A DNA stretch of 64,000 bases from Ceratodon purpureus (Eukaryota; Streptophyta; Bryopsida; Pseudoditrichales; Ditrichaceae): contig CM026430.1 in assembly GCA_014871385.1 (NCBI GenBank), forward strand, positions 6,120,630-6,184,629, written 5' to 3'. Below the pieces are notes generated by a model. It did not search any database, had not been told where the DNA came from, and saw only the letters and a list, made by a program, of their open reading frames with translations. The position numbers were made by a program, and so were the translations under genes. This document shows, one piece after another, positions 1-13,237 of the stretch (positions are counted from its first letter, which is position 1; every line of letters starts with the position of its first letter).

Positions 1-851
1 GGATTTTATATATTGCCTTAACCTCACTTTACTCTACTTCTGTGTGAATTTCTCCACAGGCCATATGTTTTAAATTGACTTCATACATGATTGAATCATA
101 AAGATGTTTTTAGAAGTTGAACATTCCTTGGTTACAGCTAGAAGGCATCACAATAAAATGTGGTTTCCTTAAAACCTTTCTCATGTATTTTTCTCTTCCC
201 TATTATGCAAACACCGCTAGTAATTACTTGGGGTACTTGGGCACCCCTAGTAATTACTTAAGGTCCTCTACGAACAGAAATCCCAAGTCGGTTTAAGGAG
301 TAATTAACTCTCAGCTAATTAATTTTGCACCTTTAAATCAGTCATCCACCAATTGGATGAAAACTTATTCATCCCAGAAAACTAGAAGCCACATTCATCT
401 GCAATAGCCGTTCCCTAAAACCGTTCTTCACCTTTTTTTGTTTAAATTTTTTTTATCTTTGTTCTTTCTCTTCTATATGTATTCATTCATTTTTTTTAAT
501 ATTTTTTTATTAATTCCTTTTTATCTTTTATCTTTAATTTTGTTTATATTTATTTTATTTATTTGGTGTTTTTCTGCTTTTATTGTTTTATTTATTTTTC
601 TTTCTTTTCTTCTTATTTGCCTTCATTTTTTAATTTCTTTTCCCTATAATCCTTTTAATTATTTATTTTTATTTGTTTTTCTTTCTTTCGTTTATTTATT
701 TATTTTTCTTCTTTTTTAAATTTGTTTTCCCTCTTGGTCTTCTTGGCGTGGAATTCATATGATATATGAAAAAATAATCACAATTTATACTCATATGAAT
801 CGGGTGTGAATTTCTACATTTTACAATTTAGAAGCCACTCTTTTTGGAATT
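1..851. other. AT-rich intergenic DNA, no gene seen
   Basis: I see no gene here. A strongly T-rich stretch occupies about 425-720; it stays open in one frame only because TTT and ATT codons avoid stops, and it would encode an almost pure Phe/Leu/Ile string. Confidence 0.6.
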
Positions 852-2011
852 TACCCTAAAACACTTTCCACGGTCATAGGTCCTATATATGCCATGTCAT
901 TCAAAATCATCTCAAAATATCAAATAAATAGTCAAAATATTGAAAATTTAGTGCTCACCGCTCACTGCTCACCGCTCACCGCTCACAAGATAGCATTCAT
1001 GGGCTTCCTATAAGTCAAATTTTACCGAATGTGGTTGTAACTTTAGCACAGCATAAGAAATTGTCATATCTTTCTAACAAGACCAAATTTTACTTTCACC
1101 GGGCCCGTAGTTAAGAAATAATTCGTGTTTAAAGATCAAAATTCAATTCAGGGCAGCTCGGGCACATTTGGAGTGGTGTACCAAATCTGTAACACTCTAT
1201 AGTGACTTCCAAATGATCCTTTCTGAAATCGTTTCACGATTGTTTTTAAAACTTGATTTTGAGAAATCGAACCGTAGGATCTTATTTAGAGCCATCCAAT
1301 TAGTCTACATACCAAGTTTTGTAAAGTTTGACTATGCAGATCTTGAGATATATATAGTCAAAGTTCCAAGTTTTATAAAAACTTTCAAACAGCCTCGTCA
1401 CCCATTTTTCCTTCACCATTTTCTCCTCCTAAACCACAGTACATGCTGTAAAATTTATATCTATTTTGGATTTATTTATTTTTTGGATTTTTTTCCTCTA
1501 CAATTTCTTCTCCATACAAATGCATGTATACACCGTTCGGATTTCAAAAAATAGATGATCTTCTTAGGCATTTGTAGTGTGGAAAAAGATGTAGTGTATA
1601 TGCATTTCATTTGACTCTCGTCACTGGAAGTGTGGTTTTCCAATGCTTTTGTGTGTTGTATTGTCTTCAATTTTTTTGAGCATACTTCCAATTCACTTTA
1701 GAATCCAAAACTGAAGAGCCTCCAACCACACAATCTCAAAAAATTGGCTGTTTCACTCTCCGAAGGGTGGCTGTTCGTGCCGGGCAGTACCAAAAAAAAC
1801 TTTTCCCTCAAGTTCAAACCTTATGATCTTCCAAACGGTAAGGAGTTACAATCTAAAATTTTGTGTACACATACATGTACAAGTTAGGTACTAGATCCTA
1901 CGGTTAGTTTCTTTAAAATATGTTTCAATTTGCATAATTTTGCCTTGAACCCTAAACATGGCAGAATTGAGGCAGAATTTGGGAACTTATGGCCAAATGC
2001 TTTAGGGGTTA
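852..2011. mobile_element. Diverged TA-flanked ACCCCTAA-type element, copy A
   Basis: The right end reads GCTTTAGGGGTTAA (2000-2011) like the other family members, and the left end is probably TTACCCTAAAACAC at about 851. Internal blocks match copy E at 23.6-24.8 kb: the stretch around 1000-1110 (GGCTTCCTATAAGTCAA, then TCTTTCTAACAAGACCA) and the stretch around 1790-1910 (AACGGTAAGGAGTT, ATACATGTACAAGTTAG, ACTAGATCCTACGG). There is no coding capacity. A short GCTCACC-type tandem lies at about 951-988. The left boundary is uncertain. Confidence 0.5.
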
Positions 2012-2325
2012 AATACAAAATTTGTACAAAGTGTACCATATTTTTTGATACATAAAACAATATAATGACTTAATAAAATAAATAATTTTACTAACCATAT
2101 AAAGTTTATTTGTGATTAAGGGATATTACGTCAAAATAAAAATCTTATACAAACTTAAATTCTTGATTTATGAAAAACAAAAGAGTTTTTCATCACATAT
2201 GTTTGCATTACATACATTTTCATTACATATGTTTGAAAAATCATGAATTTAAAAATTCCATCATTCATTAATCAATATCTTAGACTTGAGTTTTTACTGT
2301 ATATTATATTTTAAATTATATTTTC
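2012..2325. other. AT-rich spacer
   Basis: Low-complexity AT-rich sequence between two related elements; nothing recognisable. Confidence 0.6.
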
Positions 2326-3150
2326 TAACCCCTAATTGGCCAAAGTCCTAGAATGGGCGTTTTTGAAATTTGGGCAGGTTCCTAAAAATTCAAATTTACT
2401 TGAAATTTTTTGAAATTTTTTGTGGAAAAAGGTTTTTTCAAAAGGTTTATGGGGATATTTTTATTTTATTTTTTTTAGATGAAATGAGCAAAAGTTATGC
2501 TCCTCTGAGCATAAAACGCCCTTCCACAGGCAGGCTCTCAGCCACTGTGAATGCAGCAATTTCTGCCCGAAACTGCCCAAAACTGCCCAAAACTGCCTAA
2601 AGACAAAACTTTGAAATTCCACCAAAAATCGAGATTTTAGGTTTTTCCAAAAATAAAAATTCTTGTATGTAGAAGAGCCACTAGAGCATTTTTCCACCGT
2701 TTGGATTTTTAATCCAAGAATGTTTCATATGCTATTTTTATTGTAAAAGAACGGCCTTTGTATGTGAATTTCAGCACACCCCCTTGTGGAAATTGATGAT
2801 TTTCTCAAGGTTCTACACCTTGCATGGGTATGAGATTTTGTAGACATGTACCTAACTCACCTAGGAACAAGAATTTATAGAAACGCCATCCAAATGTACC
2901 CAAAAAAATGGTTTTTTTGGACCTCAAAATACTGCTGTCCTCTTTTTGCAGGGTAAGAAAAACTTTTTTTTCAACTTTGAATGTTATAATCTCTCAAATG
3001 GTAAGGAATGAGAGTGTGAGATTTGATATGCACATAGACATAGAAGTTAGATACAAGATCTTATGGTTGGAAGATCTATCGAGCTTGCTTTCAAAAGGGA
3101 CTATTTGGTGGCAGTTTTGAGCAAAAACATCCTTGGCCAATTAGGGGTTA
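2326..3150. mobile_element. Non-autonomous TIR element, copy B (TA target site)
   Basis: The element begins ACCCCTAATTGGCCAAAG after a TA and ends CTTGGCCAATTAGGGGT before a TA. The terminal inverted repeats are therefore about 17-18 bp with a TA dinucleotide duplication, as in Tc1/mariner-like MITEs. It is nearly identical over its length to copy C at 7601-8447, differing by a roughly 30-bp indel near the 3' side and a few substitutions. The short open frames inside it (about 76-78 codons) are preserved only because the copies are nearly identical; there is no transposase. The superfamily call is inference from TIR and TSD form. Confidence 0.8.
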
Positions 3151-3918
3151 AGTAATGAACTTAAATCATCAATTTATTTTATCACAATTACTTAGAAGTA
3201 ATACAACATTTTTTAATATTCAAATTGAAAGAAATTTTAAGTGATTGAGAATAATAAATTGATTGTTTTTCATTTGAATTATACCTTCTAAAGATTGTCT
3301 AAATTTTTATTTGAGATACTATGTCATTTATTAGATAAACTTGTTTTTTCTTTTACTCATAAGTATATGTTTAGAAGACATTATAGATTAATGGTGCAGA
3401 ACTATTGCACTATTTTATGACTAGGACATGAACATGGTTTAGTGAGTAATAACCATAATATAAAACAATAAATTCAAGAATAAATATTTTATACTAATAG
3501 CATGTATTATTTTTCTTCAACCTTCAATTCATTATAGATTGCAACTAAATATTCTTCTTGAACTTCTATTCTTATATACTGTATTTGAATTTACAAATTT
3601 TTTAAAAAATTGTTTAATTAAACATCATTGATATCAAATTATATAGTAAATATTAATTAGAACAATTTTCATCATTTAGATTATAAAGTTTAAAGTTTTG
3701 TGTTATTTCTTAAGGTAATTGTTTTTGTCTATGACTTAGGAAATTAACATGGTTTATTCATGGGGTATTACAATCATGCTCATTAGATTGTATTGAAAAA
3801 TTCTCCCAAACAATTAACAGGTTAATCATTGGAATTTTATCAATTTTTGAGGCATCTATACAAAGAACATGTTTTCAAACCAAGATGGTGTTCAAAAAAT
3901 CATATTTCAATACAAAAA
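3151..3918. other. AT-rich intergenic DNA
   Basis: Very AT-rich; no ORF, repeat unit or RNA gene that I can support. Confidence 0.6.
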
Positions 3919-4711
3919 GCTCATGTAACAAACCTCCCAACAGGTTTGCCACCAACTCTCAACAAAAAGACAAATAAGACAAGGGAAAGATAAAAACTCA
4001 ATAGAACTACAAAGATCAAAATATATTGACTGAAGGCTCACCACCCAACCATAGAGAAGTGATCACGCGAGAAGTGTCTCACCAACTCCCCCTCGAGCCT
4101 TTATATATGAGTTCCTTCCCAAAAGGAACTACAGTCTATCTTAGGCTATGTCCCAGAGTCTAGCCTATTCATACATCATTCTATCTCCTTTACTCCTATA
4201 TCTGGAGTAAAGGTAATCCACAAATCCTTCTAGGTTCTTCTATCTCTTCAACTCAGAGACTCTTCTAGATCTTTCCATCTTCTTTACTCCTATATCTAGA
4301 GTAAAGATAATCCATAGATCATTCTAGATCCTTCTATCTCTTTAACTCAGAGACTCTTCTAGATCTTTACTCCTATATCTAGACTAAAGATAATTCACCA
4401 CTATCTTTACTCATATATTTAGAGTAAAGCTAATTCACTACTATCAGTAGTCTAATTCTAGTGTACCTCATCTTGAGTTGTTTAACTCTTGTACACATGT
4501 TCTCAATCTTGGAGTGGTGTCACTCCAATGCACTAAATATAGAGCTGTGTAACTCCAGTGCACATGTTCTCAATCTGGAGTTGTCTGACTCCGGTCCATC
4601 CATTCTCAACTGGGAGTTGTCTGACTCCTTTCATCCTCTGCTTAGACACTGTCCAATGTGATTAGAAGATTTCATTCATCCATCTATCAATGTAAGTTAC
4701 CTTACAGCTCA
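3919..4711. mobile_element. Solo LTR with 5-bp TSD
   Basis: A TG...CA unit (3924-4706, 783 bp) begins TGTAACAAACC and ends TTACCTTACA, so the tips TGTAA/TTACA are inverted. It is flanked on both sides by the pentamer GCTCA (3919-3923 and 4707-4711), the expected target-site duplication. Inside are several imperfect repeats of a TTTACTCCTATATCT / AGAGTAAAG type (about 4190-4435) and later CTCCAGTGCACATGTTCTCAA-like repeats. No internal retrotransposon region or second LTR is present, so this is a solo LTR left by LTR-LTR recombination. Confidence 0.72.
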
Positions 4712-7600
4712 AATATGGCAAAAACCAATACATGATTACTTAAGTTAATTGTAATATACTTAAGTCACCTTCAAATAAAGGGACTAAAAACTAAAATTAC
4801 CTACTTCAAATAATTATAGCTTATTCACACAATGCCCAAATAATGATCCTTAAAGTATTGTAAAATTAGACACATTTTTAATTTTTTGTTAAATCACAAC
4901 ACTAAATTTTATCAAATATAGCCAATTTCAACTGCTTTAAAGTAAAAACCAAAAATATTGTTGGTTTAGAGAAGGTCCATCTTAAATGTTAACAAATGAT
5001 ATGATGCATGATAAAACTACTCTTGATAAAGTTGTATTTAAATATGACTCTAATTCTTATTCCTTGAAACCTTAAGTAAATTCAAATTTGTTCAAATACA
5101 AATTCTAGCAATGATACTTATTCTCTCATACATATGTATATACAAAAAAACATTTGCTTTATATTTTAACTCTATATATATTACTAGGGCTTTGCTACTC
5201 TTCGCATTACCAGTGATGATTGATATTTTACAATAGATTTGTATATAATTGAAGAAGATAGTTGGTATGTATATAGTTGGTATCACATAGTAGTAGTATG
5301 TATATTTGTAATATATATAAATGATATATAGAGGTGATGGAATTTTTTTGATGAAAATGGTTCATATATGTTGTGAATGTATTATTCATTAATCCATTAA
5401 TGTGGTTTTTGGAAAAGGTATTAGTTTTGATTGTGTAATGCAATCTTGTAGATGATGTCTCATATTAGGTATATTGTACATTGATGTTTCAGGATTTCAT
5501 GAAAATGCAAAAATATGTATCATGAAATTTGTAATTATCAATTTTATAGAAAATTTCAAAGTGTAAAGTATTTTGTGACCCATTTCTAACTTAGAATTTT
5601 CAATGAGCAATAACAGTGGTCCTCAATTTTGCTCACCATTGAACCCAAAACTGTATTCTATGATTGTGAGAGTTTACCCACTAGCAAGGTGACCAATAAG
5701 CAAATTAGGCCTCCAAATGAGGACTGACAATTCGCTTTTAGGGATTCTCGAAGTTGGTAGGATCGTACTCAGGCTGGTGATTTTGGAGGATATGGTGATT
5801 TTAGGTGCGCATACCATAAGGATGCTAAATTACACCATGATTCGGCCAATTTTCACTGTACTATCTTGCTTTGGTGAAACTGTTCTTTATATTTTGATTT
5901 TTGATGTTTGCTTGATATTGGATTGTAGAATGAATCCAAAACTTCAAGTTTATGGATAAGAAAGAAGTTTTATTCTTGTTTTTGATTGTTTATCAATTTT
6001 ATTTTATTTTATTTAGGCACAGCTATGAAGACAAGAATTTAATTCAGAGTTTCATATGTATGTTTTGTCATAGATTTTTTGACTTCTAATAAAGTCCAAC
6101 TTTATTTTGTAAAATTATCATAATATATTTTTAGTTAAAAATTTCAACTAATTTAATTGATGATAAGCAAATTTGAAGTATACAATATTTAATGAAATTG
6201 ATTTTCTGGTATTGTTGAATAAACTTGGGAGGTTAAATGAAATGAAAGTTTAGTATTGACCTTTACATTCATCAATTTCTTTACTTCAACTTGTTCACCA
6301 CATTATCTTTGAGATCTAGTATACAAGGTGCTAGCATGGTCTCTTTTCATAGTGTAGAACGTACATTAATAAAGAATGCATTTCAGTGGTGTAAGGGTTT
6401 TCAAGCCAAATGCAACTAATAAATTTATTTTTCATAGGAACAACACAATTTGATAAATTAAATTATAAGAAATTGAAAAAACACATATCATAATCATTAT
6501 CTTGTGAGCCTAGAGGTTTATTAAGAATTTCAATATACAAATCTAATATCTGATGAATTTTTCAAAATGACTTGCTATAATATGATATGCAAAAAATTAG
6601 AATTTATTACAATTTCTTGAATTTTCATCATAACAACATCTATTGTTTATAATGAGAATATGGTTACACTTTCCAAGTAATTTACATTATTATATCACAC
6701 TGTACATGTCATTAAAATAGACCAAAAAAAATTCAAATTTTCATAGTGTGCCAAAGTTATTTTGCATCGACTATGTCAAAGCTAGATTCAAATTTTATAT
6801 TTCTTATTAGTCATATAAAATTCAAAGTAATTTCTAAGATTTAAAGAGGTGATGAATGTGTATTGTGAAAATCTATTTAAAAAATTAAAATAGTGTCATA
6901 CAATTTTTAAAACATAAAGAAACAACTACAAAGCACATATAAAAAAGCCTTCAAATAGCAAACAAGTTGAATGTTTTAGATAGATGCATAAATTACATCG
7001 CACATAAGGTTTTATGTGAAGTTGGCTCCTAATTGACTTACAAACATACAAAGACAATTTTTCTTAATAATAGAGGTATACCAATAATTTATTTTTCAAT
7101 AATCTGATTTATCCTTAAATGATGATACCTATAACCATGGACAAGGCGGAAAACTTCATACTTTATTCTACCATCGTAAAAAAGAAATATTCAACATAAT
7201 AAATGTTGTAAATGAAGGAAAGTATCTATTACAACTGATTAGAAAAACTTCAAATTTTGCTGCTAACTTGGAACTATAAAAATTATTTGAAGTAGTTTAG
7301 ATGAAAAGTCATATTAAAGACATTATAGAAATATATATATTTTTTACCATTGAAATAGAATAGAATGATCAATATCATCTTGAATAAAAATAAATTCTTC
7401 CACTAAATTTTACAAAGATAGTTTGTCCATAGTAATATCTACTCAAACTACAAATACATGAGAATGTTCAATCACAGTAGTTTCTATGGAATATCTATAA
7501 CACAAAAAGAATCAAATTTAGCAAACTTCATTGACTACTTAAGTGTGAATGTAATGAAGGTTGTTTCCATGGTGTAAATGAGTGTTTGCTAAAGCAATCT
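4712..7600. other. AT-rich intergenic DNA
   Basis: About 2.9 kb of AT-rich sequence. I see no coding potential, RNA gene, or repeat with definable ends. Confidence 0.55.
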
Positions 7601-8447
7601 TAACCCCTAATTGGCCAAAGTCCTAGAATGGGCGTTTTTGAAATTTGGGCAGGTTCCTAAAAATTCAAATTTACTTGAAATTTTTTGAAATTTTTTGTGG
7701 AAAAAGGTTTTTTCAAAAGGTTTATGGGGATATTTTTATTTTATTTTTTTTAGATGAAATGAGCAAAAGTTATGCTCCTCTGAGCATAAAACTCCCTTCC
7801 ACAGGCAGGCTCTCAGCCACTGTGAATGCAGCAATTTCTGCCCGAAACTGCCCAAAACTGCCCAAAACTGCCTAAAGACAAAACTTTGAAATTCCACCAA
7901 AAATCGAGATTTTAGGTTTTTCCAAAAATAAAAATTCTTGTATGTAGAAGAGCCACTAGAGCATTTTTCCACCGTTTGGATTTTTAATCCAAGAATGTTT
8001 CATATGCTATTTTTATTGTAAAAGAACGGCCTTTGTATGTGAATTTCAGCACACCCCCTTGTGGAAATTGATGATTTTCTCAAGGTTCTACACCTTGCAT
8101 GGGTATGAGATTTTGTAGACATGTACCTAACTCACCTAGGAACAAGAATTTATAGAAACGCCATCCAAATGTACCCAAAAAAATGGTTTTTTTGGACCTC
8201 AAAATACTGCTGTCCTCTTTTTGCAGGGTAAGAAAAACTTTTTTTCAACTTTGAATGTTATAATCTCTCAAATGGTAAGGAATGAGAGTCTGAGATCTAA
8301 CATGCACATAGACATAGAAGTTAGATACAAGATCTTACGGTTGGAAGTACCAAAATTGGTTTCAATTTTGCACTATTGAGCTTGCTTTCAAAAGGGACTA
8401 TTTGGTGGCAGTTTTGAGCAAAAACATCCTTGGTCAATTAGGGGTTA
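7601..8447. mobile_element. Non-autonomous TIR element, copy C (TA target site)
   Basis: Second near-identical copy of the element at 2326-3150, in the same orientation. It starts TA-ACCCCTAATTGGCC and ends TCAATTAGGGGT-TA. It retains an extra segment near 8347-8380 (ACCAAAATTGGTTTCAA) that copy B lacks, so B is probably an internal deletion derivative or C has an insertion. High identity implies relatively recent mobility or gene conversion. Confidence 0.8.
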
Positions 8448-9861
8448 AGAATCCAAAATACATTGCACATTGAACTATTTTTATTACTTTTCTAAAAGTT
8501 ATAGCTTCATACATAAATTTGAAAAAAAAAAACCTAACATCTTCAATTCTACATCAAAAGGTAGCACCATATTTCTAAAAGCCATTTACATTACATCATC
8601 ATCAATTTGACAATTGTGTTACCATTTTAAAATATAGTGGCCTCAAAATTGACTTCCACTTTTATTCACTTTCTTGAGAATAATTTTGAAAACATTTGTT
8701 GCACTAAAACAAATAAATACTCAACGCAAAAAAAAAAAATACTGCTAGAAACATAGATCACCTCACCACCACATCACTGGCCTAGAAAACAAGGGACATC
8801 AAATTCCTACATGAAAGACAACATTGCCATCCTTCAAAACAAACACTAAAACCCAACCCAAGAATGAGAAATCATGAGCTGCCATCTCCAACACCAAACT
8901 GCAAACAATCTCCTAAACCCTAGCTCAAACCTGACACGACTCCCTCCACATCCAGATTCTCCCCTGCACTGCCCAAATCAGAGAATCTGACCACCACTCC
9001 CAACACCCTCCGAATCATCCTCCACAACCCAAACCCCAAACCCCCGCAATCACCCCAACAACTGATTCACCTCTATGGCCTAAATCCCACAACGAAACAC
9101 AAGAATCACACAGTCACATATCCTTCTCCCATTCCCCCAGAAAGGATCCGAATGGCTCCAATGCCCCAACAGTCCACGGCAGCATGGGAATGCGGCAACC
9201 AGATCAGGGAGGCGGAAGGATGGGAATCATGGCACCATTTGACTTACTCGGAGAGCAGTGGGAGTGGCATGCTGGGTGGTGTGTGCCTACTTTGTGGGAT
9301 AGGGTAGAAGTACCTAAAACCACCCGCACCCTCAGAACCAACCTGCAGGTCTCGCCCATAATCGCAACTAGGCTGAACTAGCATTGTGAGAACACTCAAT
9401 TCAAACTGACCAATCAAAACACTCCAAAAACTCGTGATTTTGGGTTGGATCATGAGTGAAAATTAGTACTAGCTAGGTGTGATAATGGAAAAAGTCTACA
9501 GATTAGTTTTAGATCACCGAGTACTTTTGCCTTTAAAAATTAGTACCTATTTTTGTATTGGAAAAAAAATTTGAAATTTTTTGATGTCTATGAGAAAACT
9601 ATTTTTCTACACGTGAAAATTACACCCAAAAATAACCCTAAAAAAAGGCTCAAAATCCTTAAGTTGGTGGTATTAGGTACTTTTACTTTACTGCTCAGTG
9701 TTGTTAGAGTATCGCCACCGATTCCCCCCAACGCCAACGGGGAGGGTTTGGATGGCGTGGGCCGGCCACTGTGCTGGGGCAAATCCCTTGCACGTTGCCA
9801 GCCAGCCCAGCCAACGGCCCGCCAACCGTACACCTGGCCAATTTTGGAGAAGGGTCACTGA
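8448..9861. other. Intergenic DNA with C-rich stretch
   Basis: AT-rich to about 8750, then a C-rich, T-poor segment at about 8860-9080, and a more GC-rich block at 9700-9860. Short ORFs on both strands overlap one another and show no family I recognise. No gene is called. Confidence 0.5.
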
Positions 9862-10129
9862 CAAAGTGTCACGACTCCATCCGTCATGACAGCTGGACAT
9901 AGCAGTTACAAGGCAGTTACAGGACGGTTTCAGTTTAGAGTCCTATATTAGCTGGTAGCAAGAATGCTTTCGTCATCTGGCATTTTGTAAAACTCTCTAA
10001 TGTTTCTACTTATTGAATGCAAGGCTCATCAATCCGGTTTACAGGCTATATGAATTCTTGTTGTAACGAAACGCTGAGTGATATTGTAGTAGAATGTGAG
10101 CTGCTTCGTTATCGATTCATGACACAAAG
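9862..10129. mobile_element. Small solo LTR with 5-bp TSD
   Basis: A 258-bp TG...CA unit (9867-10124) begins TGTCACGACTCC and ends TTCATGACA, with TGTCA/TGACA inverted tips. The pentamer CAAAG flanks both sides (9862-9866 and 10125-10129). The dimensions and ends fit a solo LTR of a small LTR retrotransposon or TRIM-like element. There is no internal domain. Confidence 0.72.
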
Positions 10130-11677
10130 CCCCCTTCCTTGTGCTTTCCACCATCCTCCTCCTCTTCCCTACACCTTCCTCTCTAACCCTCCTTTCCCTC
10201 CTTATTCTTCCCCTCCCTTATCAGTGCTCGTCGAAACTGTAAGTACCTTGTTTTTGGCACTTTTGCAAGGAGTTTTGGTTGTTTATTTTCAGGGGATTGT
10301 GTGAAGTTTTTGTAATAAGTTTCAGGGTTTATGTTGGAGGAATGCAGGGGTGAGATTTAGAAAGGTTTTGGGATATTTTAGAGAGTTTCAAAGGATGTTT
10401 ATAGGTGTTGGTGAAGCACTTTTTAAAGAGGTTTCGGGAGACTCTCTCAAATTTTTCTTATAGATTTTGTGGAAATATTTGGGTGGATGTGGGGACATTT
10501 TAGAAGGATTATTGGAAGGAGCCAAAAAGTAAATCCAAGAGCCCATCCAATTATACAAGTAAAGTTTTATTAAGAATCTTTCCTGGATTTTAACAGTTAT
10601 AATTCATGGAATGTAACAAAGTAAAGTAAGTGATACAAAGAATTGGTGATACAAAGAAATGGTGATTCTTTAACAATTACAAATAAATTTTGATTCTTAT
10701 ATAGCCTTTTTTTAGTTTTAACCACTAAAGGACGGAGGGATATTTCCACAGTTTTTGAGTACCTACAATGCCATTCTTGTATTTTCCAAAGTGAGAGAAA
10801 TTTGAGAATTACCATAAGGAATTTAATCGTAAGATCTTTGAAAGTAGTGGGTTATCCAAATGTATACCAAATTTTGGGTTTGGAGAAGCAACGCATTAAG
10901 AGATAATAACATGTGAAGTTTGGAAGATTACTGAATTTCTGAAATACTAACAGTGAGTTTCCATGGTTGACTGAAATTTGCTACTTCAAAAATTTATAAA
11001 AACTTGGCAACTAAAGTTGATTCTTTTCTCTAGTATGTTAGGAACATGCACATTTTTTTTTAGATTTTTCCAAGTTACCAATTTGAAGAAAAGGGGTTTG
11101 ATATAAGTCTCACTCTGAATTTTAAAAATTTCAACATGGCACCTTTTGGCAAATTCAAAAGGGTTTTTGATAAATCCAAAACGGTGAAGCCATTAAGTAG
11201 TGGTCATACAAGCATTCCCAAAAAAAAAATGCTTAAAAAAAAATCCACAAGCAGAGATCTTCATTTTAGTGCACAATGTGCTCAAAGTATAGTTGAAACA
11301 TTGTCTCTCTAGAAACACTAACTTCACTGTAGAAACATAGGACCGACCCATGTTCTTTTTTTTTTCTAAAATCAGGGTTTCACTTTTTCACTAAAATTTC
11401 AGCGTATTCTTATTGCCAACTTGATTCTTAATAGGTTAGAAACAAGAAACACTCAAATCTGACTCTTCTAGGGCATTTTACTGCGGTTTCTATTTCTGGC
11501 GCAACCCAAAAGTGGTTGCTTCGTCCTTTAGGGATTAAGTGAGTTCGAGAGTTTTTACGATTTAAAATTCCTAGAAAGTTGTAACAGTGTCCAATGGTCA
11601 CAAAACTTTACTGGAATATGTATTGCATGGTATTGAAACTCTATAAAAAAATTAAGAAAATAAAGGCTTTTTGTTTG
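10130..11677. other. Intergenic DNA
   Basis: A CT-rich tract lies at about 10131-10215 and the rest is AT-rich. No gene or element with definable ends is seen. Confidence 0.5.
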
Positions 11678-11776
11678 AGAGTTGAAGAAGATTAAGTAGG
11701 TTGTGACTAAAGTGACAAATGCCCAAAAATGGCATTAGTTTCATTAGTCACAACCTACTTAATCTTCCCCAACTCT
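11678..11776. repeat. Long perfect-stem hairpin
   Basis: The arms GAGAGTTG..GAAGATTAAG.. and their reverse complement pair over about 33 bp with only an AA/GG mismatch pair; the innermost 23 bp (ending TTGTGACTAA) is perfect. The loop contains a smaller hairpin (AATGCC...GGCATT). The size suits a foldback MITE or a small-RNA precursor; nothing in the sequence decides between them. Confidence 0.7.
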
Positions 11777-13237
11777 CATATGTTTGACTCACACAATATA
11801 TTCAAAGCATTGATAATCTTCTAATGGATAAAAGAATACTTTAACATAAATTGTACAAATTATACGCATATTTGAAAACTTCCCTTGTACGTATGAATAT
11901 CAAAACAATATATTACTATAACTAATAGCATCCAACTCAACTTATGGGGTTGAGTCTAAAAACAATTAAGATAATAGAAAAATAATGGACGGTGTGAATG
12001 CTAGAACTTTTTCTTCTAAATTAATAAGGACTTTTATAAAGATCCAAATTCATCTCAATTTCTTTTGCAATTTCATGTATGTTTTGCAATGTCATTTTCT
12101 CAAGTTCAAACTCATTCAAATTCTTTATAATTGTTTCAATTCCAAGACTTTTCTTGGCTCCCCTTCTAGTGATCCCATTCCACCAACTTGCGTGCCAACT
12201 TGTTCCCTCCGACCAGCCATTATCAAAACCTCCAACGATGTCATTCTAAAAAGTCAAGATTTGGGAGGGGAAAAAAATTTCACACCAATTAAGTTGCCGT
12301 CTAAGGCAGCTAGGATGGTGTGACCAACATCGGATTTGAGATTACCGGGAGGGCGGTTGGCTGCTCTACCGGGACTCACCCCAGCCACCCCTCGTTGGCG
12401 TGGCCGTTGGGAGGAACGGTGGCGATGTCCTTACTCTCCACTACGGAGTGAACCCTTCATTTCTGCCAGTTGAAAAGGAGAAGAAAAATCCCAAGTGGAC
12501 GTTGGTTTTGGTTGTGTTTGTTTTATTAGGAGATTGGGATTGAGATGTGGAGTGGGTTAGGTTGTTATGTTGGGATGGGTTGAAGTGGGGTTATTATTTT
12601 GGGTTTTTGTAATGATTGGAGTGAAGTTTATCCACATGTGAAAGAGTGTGGATGAAATGTAGCCTATGCGGATGAAAATGAGTATGTTTGAAGGAAAAGG
12701 CAGATATTATACAAATGTAGGATATGTAAGGTGTGATAATGTGGACATTTTAGCTTGGAGTAAAAATCCAAAAAGGACACAACATATTAAATCAATGCGG
12801 TGCATTACGGGTGCACTTTTGCATTGTAAGTTATTTTTGTTTTAGTCAAAGGTTGCATTGTAAATAAGAACCATAACACTTGTGTTGCATGTTCAAGACA
12901 CTTTTATTTATGTGCATATGTCTTATATTTACATTGTGGCAAATAACTTTGCAACATTGTGGCAAATAACTTTGCAACATTTTTTGAGTGAGAACTGTAT
13001 ATGATTCATTTCATTGATTTATAGAAGAACGTATGCATGAGTAATTGGAAAAAAATAAACAAAAGAGGAGGGCTTAGGACTAAAAAAATGATACTTGGAT
13101 ATGTATAGAATAAGACTATTAGAATGACGTCAATATGCCATAATAGTTTAATTCATAAATTTTTATGATATTTCAATACATCAATTCATGATGAAACTAA
13201 AGTAATTGCAATTAAAAGGCCAATGTGAATGATTTAT
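11777..13237. other. Intergenic DNA
   Basis: Nothing supportable. An open stretch at about 11985-12323 has no recognisable motif. GC rises at 12150-12460, and GTGGCAAATAACTTTGCAAC is tandemly doubled around 12945-12980. Confidence 0.5.

Noticed and set aside
438-719. 93-codon hydrophobic ORF
   Set aside because: It is a T-rich tract translating to Phe/Leu/Ile; no start context or family.
2370-2697. Conserved 76- and 78-codon ORFs repeated at 7645-7972
   Set aside because: They are duplicated only because the non-coding element is duplicated. Both strands are open, there is no motif, and diverged copies do not keep the frames.
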